Shown here one piece after another: positions 1-7,843 of a stretch of DNA of 64,000 nt. Within the stretch, counting starts at the first letter, position 1, and each line of letters opens with the position of its first letter. The stretch spans positions 1,059,785 through 1,123,784 of the forward strand of contig KB906725.1 of assembly GCA_000381565.1 (NCBI GenBank), read 5' to 3'. Made by a program: the position numbers and the translations under genes. The notes under the pieces were generated by a model, which searched no databases, was not told the DNA's origin, and worked only from the letters and a program-made list of their open reading frames with translations. This stretch comes from Oxalobacteraceae bacterium AB_14 (GTDB taxonomy: Bacteria > Pseudomonadota > Gammaproteobacteria > Burkholderiales > Burkholderiaceae_D).

Positions 1-753
1 GAACAGCTGGTCGCGCACCAGGCTGTAGGCCAGGTAGCCGCTGGGCACGGCCAGCGCCAGCACCCCCAGCACGATGGCCACGTGGGCGCGCCGCTGCAGC
101 ACCGGGTCGGCCTCCTCGTGCTGCGGGAAGGCCAGCAGCTTGACGAACAGGAAGGTCGCCAGCGCGATGAAGAAGGCGTTGATCAGGAACAGGTAGAGGG
201 CGCCGCCCAGGTAGTGCCAGTTGCCGGTGGCCAGGCCGTAGCCGGCGGTGCACAGCGGCGGCATCAGCGCGGTGGCGATGGCCGCCCCCGGCAGCACGTT
301 CGATTCGTCGCGGCGGGTCTGGGCGACCACCGCGGCGCAGCCGCCGAAGAAGGCGATCAGCACGTCCCACAGGCTGGGCGTGGTGCGCGCCAGCAGTTCG
401 CTCTGCGCCTGCGACAGCGGGCTGGCGAGGAAGTACAGGGTCGAGGTCAGCATGCTGAGGGCGGTGAAGATCAGCAGGCTGCGGGCGGCGCTGCGGATCA
501 GGCGGAAATCGCTGATGCCGGCGCCGTAGCCGATGCCGAGGATGGGCTGCATCAGCGGCGAGATCAGCATGGCGCCGATGATCACTGCGGTGGAGTTGAC
601 GTTCAGGCCGACCGAGGCGATCAGGATGGCGAAGATCAGCACCCACAGATTGGTGCCGCCGACCCGCACGCCGCCGCGGATGCGGGCGTCGATGGCGGCG
701 AACTCGCCCTGGTCGGGGCGCAGGTCGAACAAACGCTGGAGGGATTGGAACAT
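1..753 (-). CDS. DUF389 family membrane protein (partial, runs off the window)
   Basis: The minus strand reads from an ATG at 753 without a stop to position 1, so the 3' end is missing and about 251 residues are visible. After a short soluble start (MFQSLQRLFDLRPDQGEF) come several hydrophobic segments, including the stretch with VNSTAVIIGAMLISPLMQPI and later GAAIATALMPPLCTAGYGLA. These Pro-rich membrane motifs are typical of the DUF389/TIGR00341 family of integral inner-membrane proteins. The family's biochemical function is not established. The gene faces away from the thioesterase gene's region and has no visible operon partner inside the window. Confidence 0.85.
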   Translation of the reverse strand, partial: MFQSLQRLFDLRPDQGEFAAIDARIRGGVRVGGTNLWVLIFAILIASVGLNVNSTAVIIGAMLISPLMQPILGIGYGAGISDFRLIRSAARSLLIFTALSMLTSTLYFLASPLSQAQSELLARTTPSLWDVLIAFFGGCAAVVAQTRRDESNVLPGAAIATALMPPLCTAGYGLATGNWHYLGGALYLFLINAFFIALATFLFVKLLAFPQHEEADPVLQRRAHVAIVLGVLALAVPSGYLAYSLVRDQLF

Positions 754-875
754 CGGCGGGCTTCCCGGTGAAAGTGATCAGGCCGCCATGTTACGCTATC
801 CGGCGCTGGCGGGCGGAGCGGGATGAACAGCGGGGGGCACGTCGCTGTTGGCCAGCACGCCGCCGCCGCGCCGCG

Positions 876-1319
876 TCAGTCGAGGCGGTTGACCTTGGGG
901 AACTTGGCGAGGAATTCCGGCGCCATCGGCGTCACCTGGCCGCTCTGGTAGTTGAAGAAGACGAAGCCGGACTTGGCCATCGCCACCAGCTTGCCGTCCT
1001 TGGGGCGGGTGATGCGGAAGGTGATGTCGCCGCCGTAGGCGTTGAAGTCCATCACGCCGATCTCGAACAGCAGCTGGTCGCGCGCGTGGGCCTCGGCGCG
1101 GTAGGTGGTGGCCAGGTCGGTGACGATGATGCCGACGCCGTCGCTGCCGGTCTCGCGCACGCCGAAGTCGTACAGGAAACGGGCGCGCGCCTCGGAGATC
1201 ATCGAGATCATCGAGTCGTTGCCCAGGTGGTTGGCGCCGTTGATGTCGGTCACCCGCACCGTCAGCTGGGTGGAAAAGTAGTATTGGTCTTCCGGGAAGA
1301 CCAGCGTCAAGCGGGCCAT
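876..1319 (-). CDS. Acyl-CoA thioesterase, hotdog fold (4-hydroxybenzoyl-CoA thioesterase type)
   Basis: The protein has 147 residues, the usual size of single-domain hotdog thioesterases. It begins MARLTLVFPEDQYYFSTQL, and the segment VRVTDINGANHLGNDSM resembles the D-x-N-x-x-x-H-x-x-N active-site region of the 4HBT family. Such enzymes hydrolyse acyl-CoA thioesters in the cytoplasm; the substrate cannot be deduced here. The ATG overlaps the stop of the upstream dienelactone hydrolase gene by one base (TAATG), so the two are very likely co-transcribed and translationally coupled. The shared operon suggests a role in degrading or detoxifying a lactone- or acyl-derived compound, which is inference. 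Confidence 0.8.
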   Translation of the reverse strand: MARLTLVFPEDQYYFSTQLTVRVTDINGANHLGNDSMISMISEARARFLYDFGVRETGSDGVGIIVTDLATTYRAEAHARDQLLFEIGVMDFNAYGGDITFRITRPKDGKLVAMAKSGFVFFNYQSGQVTPMAPEFLAKFPKVNRLD

Positions 1320-2017
1320 TACAGCTGCTCGCCAAGGAACAGCAGCGTGTTGCCGTGCGCCTGGGCGGCGGCGCGCTGGTGGTAGGACGAACGGTGGTTG
1401 CAGTTGAAGCCGTGCCCGGCGCCCGGATAGAGGTGGATCTCGACCTGCTCGTTGTCGTCGAAGCGCTCGGCGATGCTTTGCACGGCGGCCGGCGGGATGT
1501 GGCTGTCGGCGCCGCCGAAGTGCATCAGCATCGGCGCCGTGATCTGGCCGGCGCGTTCCAGCGCGTTGTGGATGCCGCCGCCGTAGTAGCACACCGCCGC
1601 GTCCACCAGGCCGTTGGCGGCGGTATGGAAGGACAGGCGGCCGCCGTAGCAGAAGCCGATGCTGGCGATCTTGTCGCCCACGCCGTCGGTAGCGCGCAGC
1701 GCCTTGGCGGTGGCGGCGATGTCGGACTGCGCCAGCGCGAAGTCGGTGGCGTTCATCAGCTCGACCGCGCGCTTCCAGCTGACGTCGTCGTAGGCGAGCT
1801 CGATGCGCGCGCCGTGGCGCCAGAACAGGTCCGGCGCGATCACCACGTAGCCGTCGGCCGCGTACTGGTCGGCGACGTTGCGGATATGCTGGTTGACGCC
1901 GAAGATCTCCTGCAGCAGCACGATGCCCGGCCCCTTGCCGCCGCGCGGCAGCGAGACGTAGGCGCCGAAGCCGCCGTCGGCGGTGGCGATGTCGATCCAG
2001 TGGCTGTTGGTTTCCAT
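1319..2017 (-). CDS. Dienelactone hydrolase family protein
   Basis: The protein has 232 residues, starting METNSHWIDIATADGG. It carries the alpha/beta-hydrolase core of dienelactone hydrolases: GPGIVLLQEIFGVN near residues 30-43 (the conserved Glu-containing strand), the nucleophile elbow IGFCYGGR with a Cys nucleophile as in DLH, and YPGAGHGFNC with the catalytic His near the C-terminus. Homologues open cyclic dienelactones in chloroaromatic degradation, but many relatives are general carboxylesterases, so the substrate is uncertain. It is the first gene of a two-gene operon with the thioesterase. The start is set by ATG 2017, which begins the conserved region; the longer upstream reading frame has no family similarity. 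Confidence 0.85.
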   Translation of the reverse strand: METNSHWIDIATADGGFGAYVSLPRGGKGPGIVLLQEIFGVNQHIRNVADQYAADGYVVIAPDLFWRHGARIELAYDDVSWKRAVELMNATDFALAQSDIAATAKALRATDGVGDKIASIGFCYGGRLSFHTAANGLVDAAVCYYGGGIHNALERAGQITAPMLMHFGGADSHIPPAAVQSIAERFDDNEQVEIHLYPGAGHGFNCNHRSSYHQRAAAQAHGNTLLFLGEQL

Positions 2018-2084
2018 GGTGTTCCTTGTGCGATGGTTGGCGGCAGCGGCCATCCTACCCTGTTTCGGACGGCGCTGCAGCGGC

Positions 2085-3713
2085 TTAGCGTTTGACCTTG
2101 CCGAAGGCGTCGCCCGCCTTCCAGCTTTGCATGGCCGGCGCGTTGCCGACCGCGTAGCCGAGGTTGAGCGTGAACTGCGCCTGCTGCACCATGCCCGACA
2201 AGTCCCAGTCGGCGTGGTATTCGTCGCTGACCTGGTGGTAGTCATTTTTGAACGCGACCAGGCGTGCGCTGGACTTGGCCGGGTCCTTGACGAACTCGAA
2301 GTGGCCGTCGCCGGAGAACACCGCCGAGCCGACGTTAAACGCCGGCACGCCGGCCTTGGCGAAGTTGAAGTGGTCGGCGCGGAAGTAGGCGCCGGACAGG
2401 TCGGGGATGGCCGGCGCCAGCTTCAGGCCCATCTTGCGGGCCACCGCGCCGGCCGCGTCGTACAGGCTGCTGCGCTCGGCGCCGGCGACGCCGATGTCGC
2501 GCGTCAGGCCGACGAAGTTCATGCTGTCCAGATTGAGGTCGGCCGTGGTCTGCGCCAGCGGCCAGGCCGGGTTCTGCACGTAGGCGGCGCTGCCCAGCAG
2601 GCCTTGCTCCTCGGCGGCCGGCCACAGGAAGACCTGGCTGCGCCTGGCCGGATGCTTGACCGCTTCGGCCGCCATCGCCAGCAGCGCGGCGGCGCCGGAG
2701 GCGTTGTCGATGGCGCCGTTCCAGGTATGGTCGCTGTGGTCGCCGCGGCGCACGTCTTCGTCCATGCCCAGATGGTCCCAGTGGGCCGAGTACACCACCG
2801 CCTGCGCCTTCAGTCTGGCGTCGCTGCCGGGCACGATGCCGGCCACGTTGAATTGTTCGATCTGGCGGATCGCGCTGTGGACTTCGGCGTGCACGCTGGT
2901 CTTCAGGTCGACCGGGCGGAACGCGCGGGTCTCGGCCTGGGCGCGCAGCGCGTCGAGGTCGAAGCCGGCGGCGGCGAACAGCGCGCGCGCGGTGTCTTCC
3001 TGCAGCCAGCCCTCGACCGGATTGCCGGCGCCGGCCAGGTGGAAGCGCTCATGACTGAAGCCGTTGGCCGGCACGCTCCACGGATAGGAGGCGGAAGGCG
3101 TGGTGTGGATCAGCAGCACCCCGGCCGCGCCCTGGCGCACCGCCTCCTCGTATTTGTACAGCCAGCGGCCGTAGTAGGTGTAGGCCTTGCCGGCGAAGCG
3201 GTTCGGTTCGGCGGCGGTGGGCTGCGGATCGTTGACCATCATGACCAGGATCTTGCCCCGCATGTCGGCGCCCTTGTAGTCGTCCCATTGCTCTTCCGGC
3301 GCGATGGCGCCGTAGCCGACGAACACCAGCGGCGCGTCGATGGTGACGTCGGCCTTGCCGCCGGCGGTGCCGAACACGATCTCGCTGCCGGTTTGCGGCG
3401 TGATGCTGTTGCCGTTGGCGTCGAAGCGCACCACGCTGTTGGCCAGCAGCCGGGTGCCCTCGATCTTGACCGGCATGCGGTAGCCGCCGCCGGCCAGCGG
3501 CTTGAGGCCGATGACGGCGGCCTGGGTTTCCAGGTAGGGCACCGCGAGGTCGCCGCCGCGCTGGCCGGTGCCGCGGCCCTCGAACAGGTCGTCGGCCAGG
3601 AAGGACAGATGGGCGCGCAGCGGCGCCTCCGTCACCACCGGCGCCTGCTGGGCGGCGGCGTGGAGGGAAGCCAGGCCAAGACCGGCGGCGATTGCGAGGG
3701 CTGGAAGACGCAT
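2085..3713 (-). CDS. Secreted M28 family metallopeptidase with PA domain
   Basis: The protein has 542 residues with a clear Sec signal peptide (MRLPALAIAAGLGLASLHAAAQQ, cleavage likely after AAA). The central part (about residues 130-240) looks like a protease-associated insert, containing GYGAIAPEEQWDDYKGADM and QGAAGVLLIHTT. The zinc ligands of M28 peptidases are visible: His/Asp in YSAHWDHLGMDED, Asp in GAIDNASGAAAL, the catalytic Glu pair in PAAEEQGLLGS and a distal His in FKNDYHQVSDEYH. It should be an exported, probably periplasmic, aminopeptidase binding two zinc ions. The gene stands alone; the next upstream gene is divergent. Confidence 0.88.
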   Translation of the reverse strand: MRLPALAIAAGLGLASLHAAAQQAPVVTEAPLRAHLSFLADDLFEGRGTGQRGGDLAVPYLETQAAVIGLKPLAGGGYRMPVKIEGTRLLANSVVRFDANGNSITPQTGSEIVFGTAGGKADVTIDAPLVFVGYGAIAPEEQWDDYKGADMRGKILVMMVNDPQPTAAEPNRFAGKAYTYYGRWLYKYEEAVRQGAAGVLLIHTTPSASYPWSVPANGFSHERFHLAGAGNPVEGWLQEDTARALFAAAGFDLDALRAQAETRAFRPVDLKTSVHAEVHSAIRQIEQFNVAGIVPGSDARLKAQAVVYSAHWDHLGMDEDVRRGDHSDHTWNGAIDNASGAAALLAMAAEAVKHPARRSQVFLWPAAEEQGLLGSAAYVQNPAWPLAQTTADLNLDSMNFVGLTRDIGVAGAERSSLYDAAGAVARKMGLKLAPAIPDLSGAYFRADHFNFAKAGVPAFNVGSAVFSGDGHFEFVKDPAKSSARLVAFKNDYHQVSDEYHADWDLSGMVQQAQFTLNLGYAVGNAPAMQSWKAGDAFGKVKR

Positions 3714-3786
3714 ATTTTCTCCGTGATGTGCGATTCGGTGCAGAAGCGGGCTATCTTACTGTACTTGCCCAAATAATAGGAGAGCT

Positions 3787-4367
3787 ATGAAAGTCATCAT
3801 CACCGGCGGTTCGGACGGCATCGGCGCCGAGATGGCGCGCCAGCTGGCGCGCAGGCGCTGGTGGCGGCCTGCGTGGCGCGCTTCGGCCGCGTCGATGCGC
3901 TGATCAACAACGCCGGCCGCTCGGCGCACGCGCTGTTCGAGGAGGTCGGTGATCTGGCCTGGTACGAGGAGCTCATGAAGATCAACCTGTGGGGCAGCGT
4001 GTGGTGCACCCATGCGGCGCTGCCTTATTTGAAGCAGTCGCGCGGCAGCATCGTCGCGGTGTCGTCGCTGGCGGGGCTGGTCGGGGTGAGCGTGACGATC
4101 GCCTATCCGGGCGTGGTGGCGACGCAGATCCGCCATCGCGGCTACAACGCGGCCGGCGGGGCGCTGGGCAGCAGCAGCCTGAAAGAGGATCAGGCGATGC
4201 CGGTCGAGGAATGCGCGCGGCTGATCGTCGACGCCATGCAGGCGCGCCGGCGCGAGGTGGTGATGTCGGCCAAGGGCAAGCTGGGACGCTGGATGAAGCT
4301 GATCGCGCCGGGACTGGTGGAGCGCATGGCGCTGGCGGCGCTGAAGGATGACGTGAAACCGCATTGA
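3787..4367 (+). pseudogene. SDR family oxidoreductase, broken by a frameshift and two internal deletions
   Basis: The start at 3787 is preceded by AGGAG and encodes a Rossmann N-terminus, MKVIITGGSDGIGAEMARQL, but this frame stops at about 3903. A second frame then encodes a typical SDR middle (VDALINNAGRSAHALFEEV, GSIVAVSSLAGLVGV) and C-terminus (AYPGVVATQI, LAALKDDVKPH). Against a normal SDR of about 265 residues two blocks are absent. One is about 45 residues between the glycine-rich loop and ALVAACVARFG, at the frameshift near 3850. The other is about 30-35 residues between SSLAGLVGV and SVTIAYPG, an in-frame loss that removes the YxxxK catalytic pair. The product cannot be active. Clean junctions within good coding sequence suggest deletion or assembly collapse rather than slow decay. 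Confidence 0.85.
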
Positions 4368-4509
4368 ACATGCTGGCGGCGAGTTGTAAGCGAGTGTAAG
4401 CGTCGGTAAGAAGTTGTAATGGCCGTCAACTGATCGGGCGGCTGCGCCGTTTTTTGCTCATGCGACACGGGATAGTCCCGCTGCCGAAACCTAGAAAAAG
4501 GAATACATC

Positions 4510-4779
4510 ATGACCAAAATTATCGCTTCCCTGATCGCCGGCCTGTTCGCTACCGCAGCATTCGCACAAGCGCCAGTCGCCGCCACCACCGCGCCAGCCG
4601 CCAAGCCGGCCGTGGTGAAAACCGAAGCGAAGACTGAAGTGAAAACCGCTGAAGTCAAAACCGAAGCCAAAGCCGACGTGAAGACCGCGAAAACCAAAGT
4701 CCATCACAAAGCCAAAGTATCCAAAGTCGCAGCGCCGGTCGCCGCTGCGAAAGTTGACACCAAAGTAGCAGCCAAGTAA
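4510..4779 (+). CDS. Small secreted Lys/Ala/Thr-rich protein
   Basis: The gene encodes 89 residues with an AAGGAAT ribosome-binding site 6 bases before the ATG. A signal peptide (MTKIIASLIAGLFATAAFA, cleavage before QAP) is followed by a low-complexity mature part built from short TEAKTEVKT-like units and ending in the basic segment TKVHHKAKVSKVAAP. It is probably periplasmic and intrinsically disordered. No enzymatic motif is present and I recognise no named family. The next gene encodes a very similar architecture (signal peptide, Ala/Pro or Ala/Lys repeats, KMHHKKAK-like motif), so the two look like diverged tandem duplicates. They are probably co-transcribed up to the terminator at 5122-5156. 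Confidence 0.75.
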   Translation: MTKIIASLIAGLFATAAFAQAPVAATTAPAAKPAVVKTEAKTEVKTAEVKTEAKADVKTAKTKVHHKAKVSKVAAPVAAAKVDTKVAAK

Positions 4780-4818
4780 TTAGATAAACTATATAAATCA
4801 ATTTAAAGGAATCACGTC

Positions 4819-5064
4819 ATGAAAAAAGTAATCGCTACCCTGATCGCCACCCTGTTCGCCGGCGCCGCATTCGCCCAGGCTCCAGCCGCTTCGGCCTCCG
4901 CAACCGCGGCCGCATCGACCCCGGCACCAGCCGCATCGGCGCCAGCGGCCAGCGCACCGGCCAAGAAAATGCATCACAAGAAGGCCAAGGCAGTCAAAGC
5001 CGCCAGCGCACCGGCAGCTTCGACCCCGGCACCGGCAGCATCGGCTCCGGCAGCCAGCAAGTAA
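4819..5064 (+). CDS. Small secreted Ala/Pro/Ser-rich protein, paralogue of the preceding gene
   Basis: The protein has 81 residues, beginning MKKVIATLIATLFAGAAFAQ, which nearly repeats the signal peptide of its neighbour. The mature part is made of ASAPAAS/STPAPAAS units surrounding a basic core, KKMHHKKAKAVKAAS. A ribosome-binding site AAAGGAA lies 8 bases upstream. The shared layout (signal peptide, repeats, His-His-Lys core) points to an exported, disordered, cationic protein; function unknown. The intergenic space to the upstream paralogue is only 39 bases, so they are likely one transcript. Confidence 0.75.
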   Translation: MKKVIATLIATLFAGAAFAQAPAASASATAAASTPAPAASAPAASAPAKKMHHKKAKAVKAASAPAASTPAPAASAPAASK

Positions 5065-5121
5065 TCGGCATCCACTAGCGCAGGACGTGCCGCCCCGGAC
5101 CTCTGGCCTGGGCGGCGCAAG

Positions 5122-5156
5122 AAAAAGGGGACAGGCTCAGGCCTGTCCCCTTTTTT
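5122..5156 (+). terminator. Strong intrinsic terminator after the small secreted protein genes
   Basis: A perfect 14-bp stem (AAAAAGGGGACAGG / CCTGTCCCCTTTTT) with a 6-base loop is followed by a run of T. The matching A run on the other side means it could stop transcripts from both strands. It ends the 4510-5064 unit. Confidence 0.85.
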
Positions 5157-5278
5157 GGCTGAGAATGTCGCGCGTTTTCCTGTAAATGGGCGTTTTTGCC
5201 CATTTTTCGGCTCTAAGTGTCGATAGAGAGTAAACTACGCACAAATTTCTTTCGCAATTAGGCGATTCGAACATACTT

Positions 5279-7531
5279 GTGAGTGACGCCATGTCTGACA
5301 CCCCATCTTCCCCGATTACCCTTTTCACCGACCTGAACCTCAGCGCACCGCTTATCAAAGCGCTGAAAGACGTCGGCTACGAGTCGCCTTCGCCGATCCA
5401 GGCCGCGACCATCCCGTCGCTGCTCGACAACCTGGACGTGCTGGGCCAGGCGCAGACCGGGACGGGTAAAACCGCCGCCTTCGCGCTGCCCATCCTGTCG
5501 CGCATCGATATCAAACAGACCACGCCGCAGGCGCTGGTGCTGGCGCCGACCCGCGAACTGGCGATCCAGGTCGCCGAAGCCTTCCAGACCTACGCCGCGC
5601 ACATCCCCGGCTTCCACGTGCTGCCGATCTACGGCGGCCAAAGCTACGGCCCGCAGCTGTCGGCGCTGCGCCGCGGCGTGCACGTCGTGGTCGGCACGCC
5701 GGGCCGCGTCATCGATCACCTGGACAAGGGTTCGCTCGACCTGTCCAAGCTGAAGACGCTGGTGCTGGACGAAGCCGATGAAATGCTGCGCATGGGCTTC
5801 ATCGACGACGTCGAACGCATCCTGCAGGAGACCCCGGACACGCGCCAGACCGCGCTGTTCTCGGCCACCATGCCGTCGGCCATCCGCCGCATCGCCAACA
5901 CCTACCTGCGCAATCCGAAGGAAATCACGGTCGCCGCCAAGACCGGCACCGCCGAGAACATCCGCCAGCGCTACTGGCTGGTGTCGGGCATGCACAAGCT
6001 CGACGCGCTGACCCGCATCCTGGAAGCCGAGAACTTCGACGGCATGATCATCTTCTCGCGCACCAAGCTCGGTACCGAGGAACTGGCCAGCAAGCTGCAG
6101 GCGCGCGGCTTCTCGGCCGCCGCCATCAACGGCGACGTCCAGCAGCAGCAGCGCGAGCGCACCATCCAGCAGCTCAAGGACGGCAAGATCGACATCCTGG
6201 TGGCGACCGACGTCGCCGCGCGCGGCCTGGACGTGGAGCGCATCAGCCACGTGGTCAACTACGACGTGCCGCACGATCCGGAAAGCTACACCCACCGCAT
6301 CGGCCGCACCGGCCGCGCCGGCCGCAGCGGCGAGGCGATCCTGTTCATCACCCCGCGTGAAAAGAACCTGCTCAAATCGATCGAACGCGCCACCCGCCAG
6401 CCGATCAGCATGCTGGAGCTGCCGACCATCCAGGCCGTCAACGACGTCCGCATCGCCAAGTTCAAGTCGCAGATCAGCGAAACCCTGGCCCAGGGCGAGC
6501 TGGAACAGTTCCAGTCGCTGATCGAGGACTTCGAGCGCGAACAGAACATCCCGGCGGTCGAAATCGCCGCCGCGCTGGCCAAGATGGCGCGCGGCGACGT
6601 GCCGCTGCTGCTGGACAAAAAACAGCAAGTGGCCGCCGCCACCTGGGACGAGCGTCCGGGCCGTCAAGTCGGCTTCGAGCGCAACGACCGTGGCGATCGC
6701 GGCGATCGCGGCGACCGTTTCGAGCGCGGCGACCGCGCCGAACGTCCGGACCGCGGCGAGCGCTTCCCCAAGAAGGAACGCGTGGTGCGCGCCGCCGATC
6801 CTGGCATGCAGACCTTCCGCATCGAAGTGGGCTACCAGCACGGCGTCAAGCCGGGCAATATCGTCGGCGCCATCGCCAACGAAGGCGGCATCGACTCCAA
6901 GAACATCGGCCGCATCGAGATCTACGACGACTACAGCGTGCTCGATATGCCGGACAACCTGACCGGCGACGTGCTCGATCACCTGGCCGGCATCAAGGTC
7001 GCCGGCCAGCAGCTGCGCATCAGCCGCGATGGCGGCGAGGGCGCATCGTCGCCGGCGCCGGCGCCAGCGCCGGTTGCGGCCCGTCCGGTACCGGCGCGCG
7101 CGCCGTCCGCGCCGGCGGCCTCGCCGCTGGCCAAGGCCGCGCGTGTGGAGTCGGCCGAAGTGGAAGAGGAAGCCGCGCCGAAGAAGAAAAAGGAAAAGCC
7201 GGGCAAGGTCACCGTACCGATGAGCGCTTTCCGCATCGAAGTGGGCAGCAACCATGCGGCCACGCCGTCCAACATCGTCGGCGCCATCGCCAACGAGGCC
7301 GGCCTGGAAGCCAAGCATATCGGCCGCATCGAGATCTTCGACACCTACAGCATGCTGGAGCTGCCGGACGGGATGCCGCCGGAGCTGTTCAAGCACCTGG
7401 GCAAGGTATGGGTCGGCGGCGCGCAGCTGAAGATCAGCCAGGCCGACCGCATGCCGCCGGAATCGGGCAAGGCGACGCCGCCCAAGAAGCCGGCGCCTGG
7501 CGCCAAGGCCGGGTTCAAGAAGAAGTATTAA
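5279..7531 (+). CDS. deaD: DEAD-box ATP-dependent RNA helicase with two DbpA-type RNA-binding domains
   Basis: The reading frame of 750 residues starts at GTG 5279; the in-frame ATG at 5291 (MSDTPSSPITLF) is an equally good start, since no strong Shine-Dalgarno marks either. All helicase motifs are seen: Q-motif region ESPSPIQAATIP, Walker A AQTGTGKT, PTRELAIQ, DEAD, SAT, ARGLDVE and HRIGRTGRAGR. After residue 380 comes an RGDRGDR-like basic linker. Then there are two homologous RNA-binding domains, about 518-582 (FRIEVGYQHGVKPGNIVGAI) and about 650-720 (FRIEVGSNHAATPSNIVGAI), separated by an Ala/Pro linker and a KKKKEK stretch. CsdA/DeaD homologues normally have one such domain. Role: unwinding RNA in ribosome assembly or cold adaptation. 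The gene symbol reflects family resemblance only. Confidence 0.9.
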   Translation: MSDAMSDTPSSPITLFTDLNLSAPLIKALKDVGYESPSPIQAATIPSLLDNLDVLGQAQTGTGKTAAFALPILSRIDIKQTTPQALVLAPTRELAIQVAEAFQTYAAHIPGFHVLPIYGGQSYGPQLSALRRGVHVVVGTPGRVIDHLDKGSLDLSKLKTLVLDEADEMLRMGFIDDVERILQETPDTRQTALFSATMPSAIRRIANTYLRNPKEITVAAKTGTAENIRQRYWLVSGMHKLDALTRILEAENFDGMIIFSRTKLGTEELASKLQARGFSAAAINGDVQQQQRERTIQQLKDGKIDILVATDVAARGLDVERISHVVNYDVPHDPESYTHRIGRTGRAGRSGEAILFITPREKNLLKSIERATRQPISMLELPTIQAVNDVRIAKFKSQISETLAQGELEQFQSLIEDFEREQNIPAVEIAAALAKMARGDVPLLLDKKQQVAAATWDERPGRQVGFERNDRGDRGDRGDRFERGDRAERPDRGERFPKKERVVRAADPGMQTFRIEVGYQHGVKPGNIVGAIANEGGIDSKNIGRIEIYDDYSVLDMPDNLTGDVLDHLAGIKVAGQQLRISRDGGEGASSPAPAPAPVAARPVPARAPSAPAASPLAKAARVESAEVEEEAAPKKKKEKPGKVTVPMSAFRIEVGSNHAATPSNIVGAIANEAGLEAKHIGRIEIFDTYSMLELPDGMPPELFKHLGKVWVGGAQLKISQADRMPPESGKATPPKKPAPGAKAGFKKKY

Positions 7532-7580
7532 TCGTTGAGTATTAATCGTTGAGTATTGATCGTTAAGGTATAAATCGTTA
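7524..7580. repeat. Short tandem repeat of a 14-bp unit overlapping the helicase stop codon
   Basis: The unit AGTATTAATCGTTG occurs twice exactly (7524-7551). A third copy (AGTATTGATCGTTA) and a decayed fourth (AGGTATAAATCGTT) follow. The first copy contains the helicase TAA stop. It sits directly before a terminator hairpin. Confidence 0.85.
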
Positions 7581-7586
7581 CACACC

Positions 7587-7609
7587 ACAGGGCCGCGAGG
7601 CCCTGTTTT
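7587..7609 (+). terminator. Intrinsic terminator of the DEAD-box helicase gene
   Basis: An 8-bp perfect stem (ACAGGGCC / GGCCCTGT) with a GCGA loop is followed by TTT, about 55 bases after the helicase stop. Confidence 0.8.
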
Positions 7610-7786
7610 CATATGGGCCGCCTGCACGCGCGCGGTGCGCCCGGGCGGCCGCCTTGCACCAGAAGCAAGCTTGCCGCCGGCGCCGGCCGCTGCGGCCGGC
7701 ATGGTTTTCATAGGAGCGCAAGCTCTGGCCCGCTTATTGCATTGGAGATAGGACAAGCCGACCAGTCGTTGAGCAAGGAGCACGGA

Positions 7787-7843
7787 ATGACCGCATTGTT
7801 TCTACACTCCCGCACACGGGGCGCCGATGCTGCTGCGCAATGA
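7787..7843 (+). CDS. Possible leader peptide overlapping the transposase-like gene
   Basis: An ATG at 7787 has an excellent Shine-Dalgarno (AAGGAG, 6 bases upstream) and encodes 18 residues (MTALFLHSRTRGADAAAQ). The stop lies 17 bases inside the following gene, which starts at 7827 in another frame with no ribosome-binding site of its own. This looks like translational coupling. The alternative is that a one-base indel separates the true N-terminus of the following gene from its body. Confidence 0.45.
   Translation: MTALFLHSRTRGADAAAQ

Noticed and set aside
7524..7580. The 14-bp tandem repeat as CRISPR-like or iteron array
   Set aside because: Units are adjacent without spacers, only three to four copies exist, and no replication or cas gene is near.
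5258..7783. Long open frame on the minus strand opposite the helicase gene
   Set aside because: It is the antisense shadow of a clear DEAD-box gene in GC-rich DNA; its translation is low-complexity and has no start signal.
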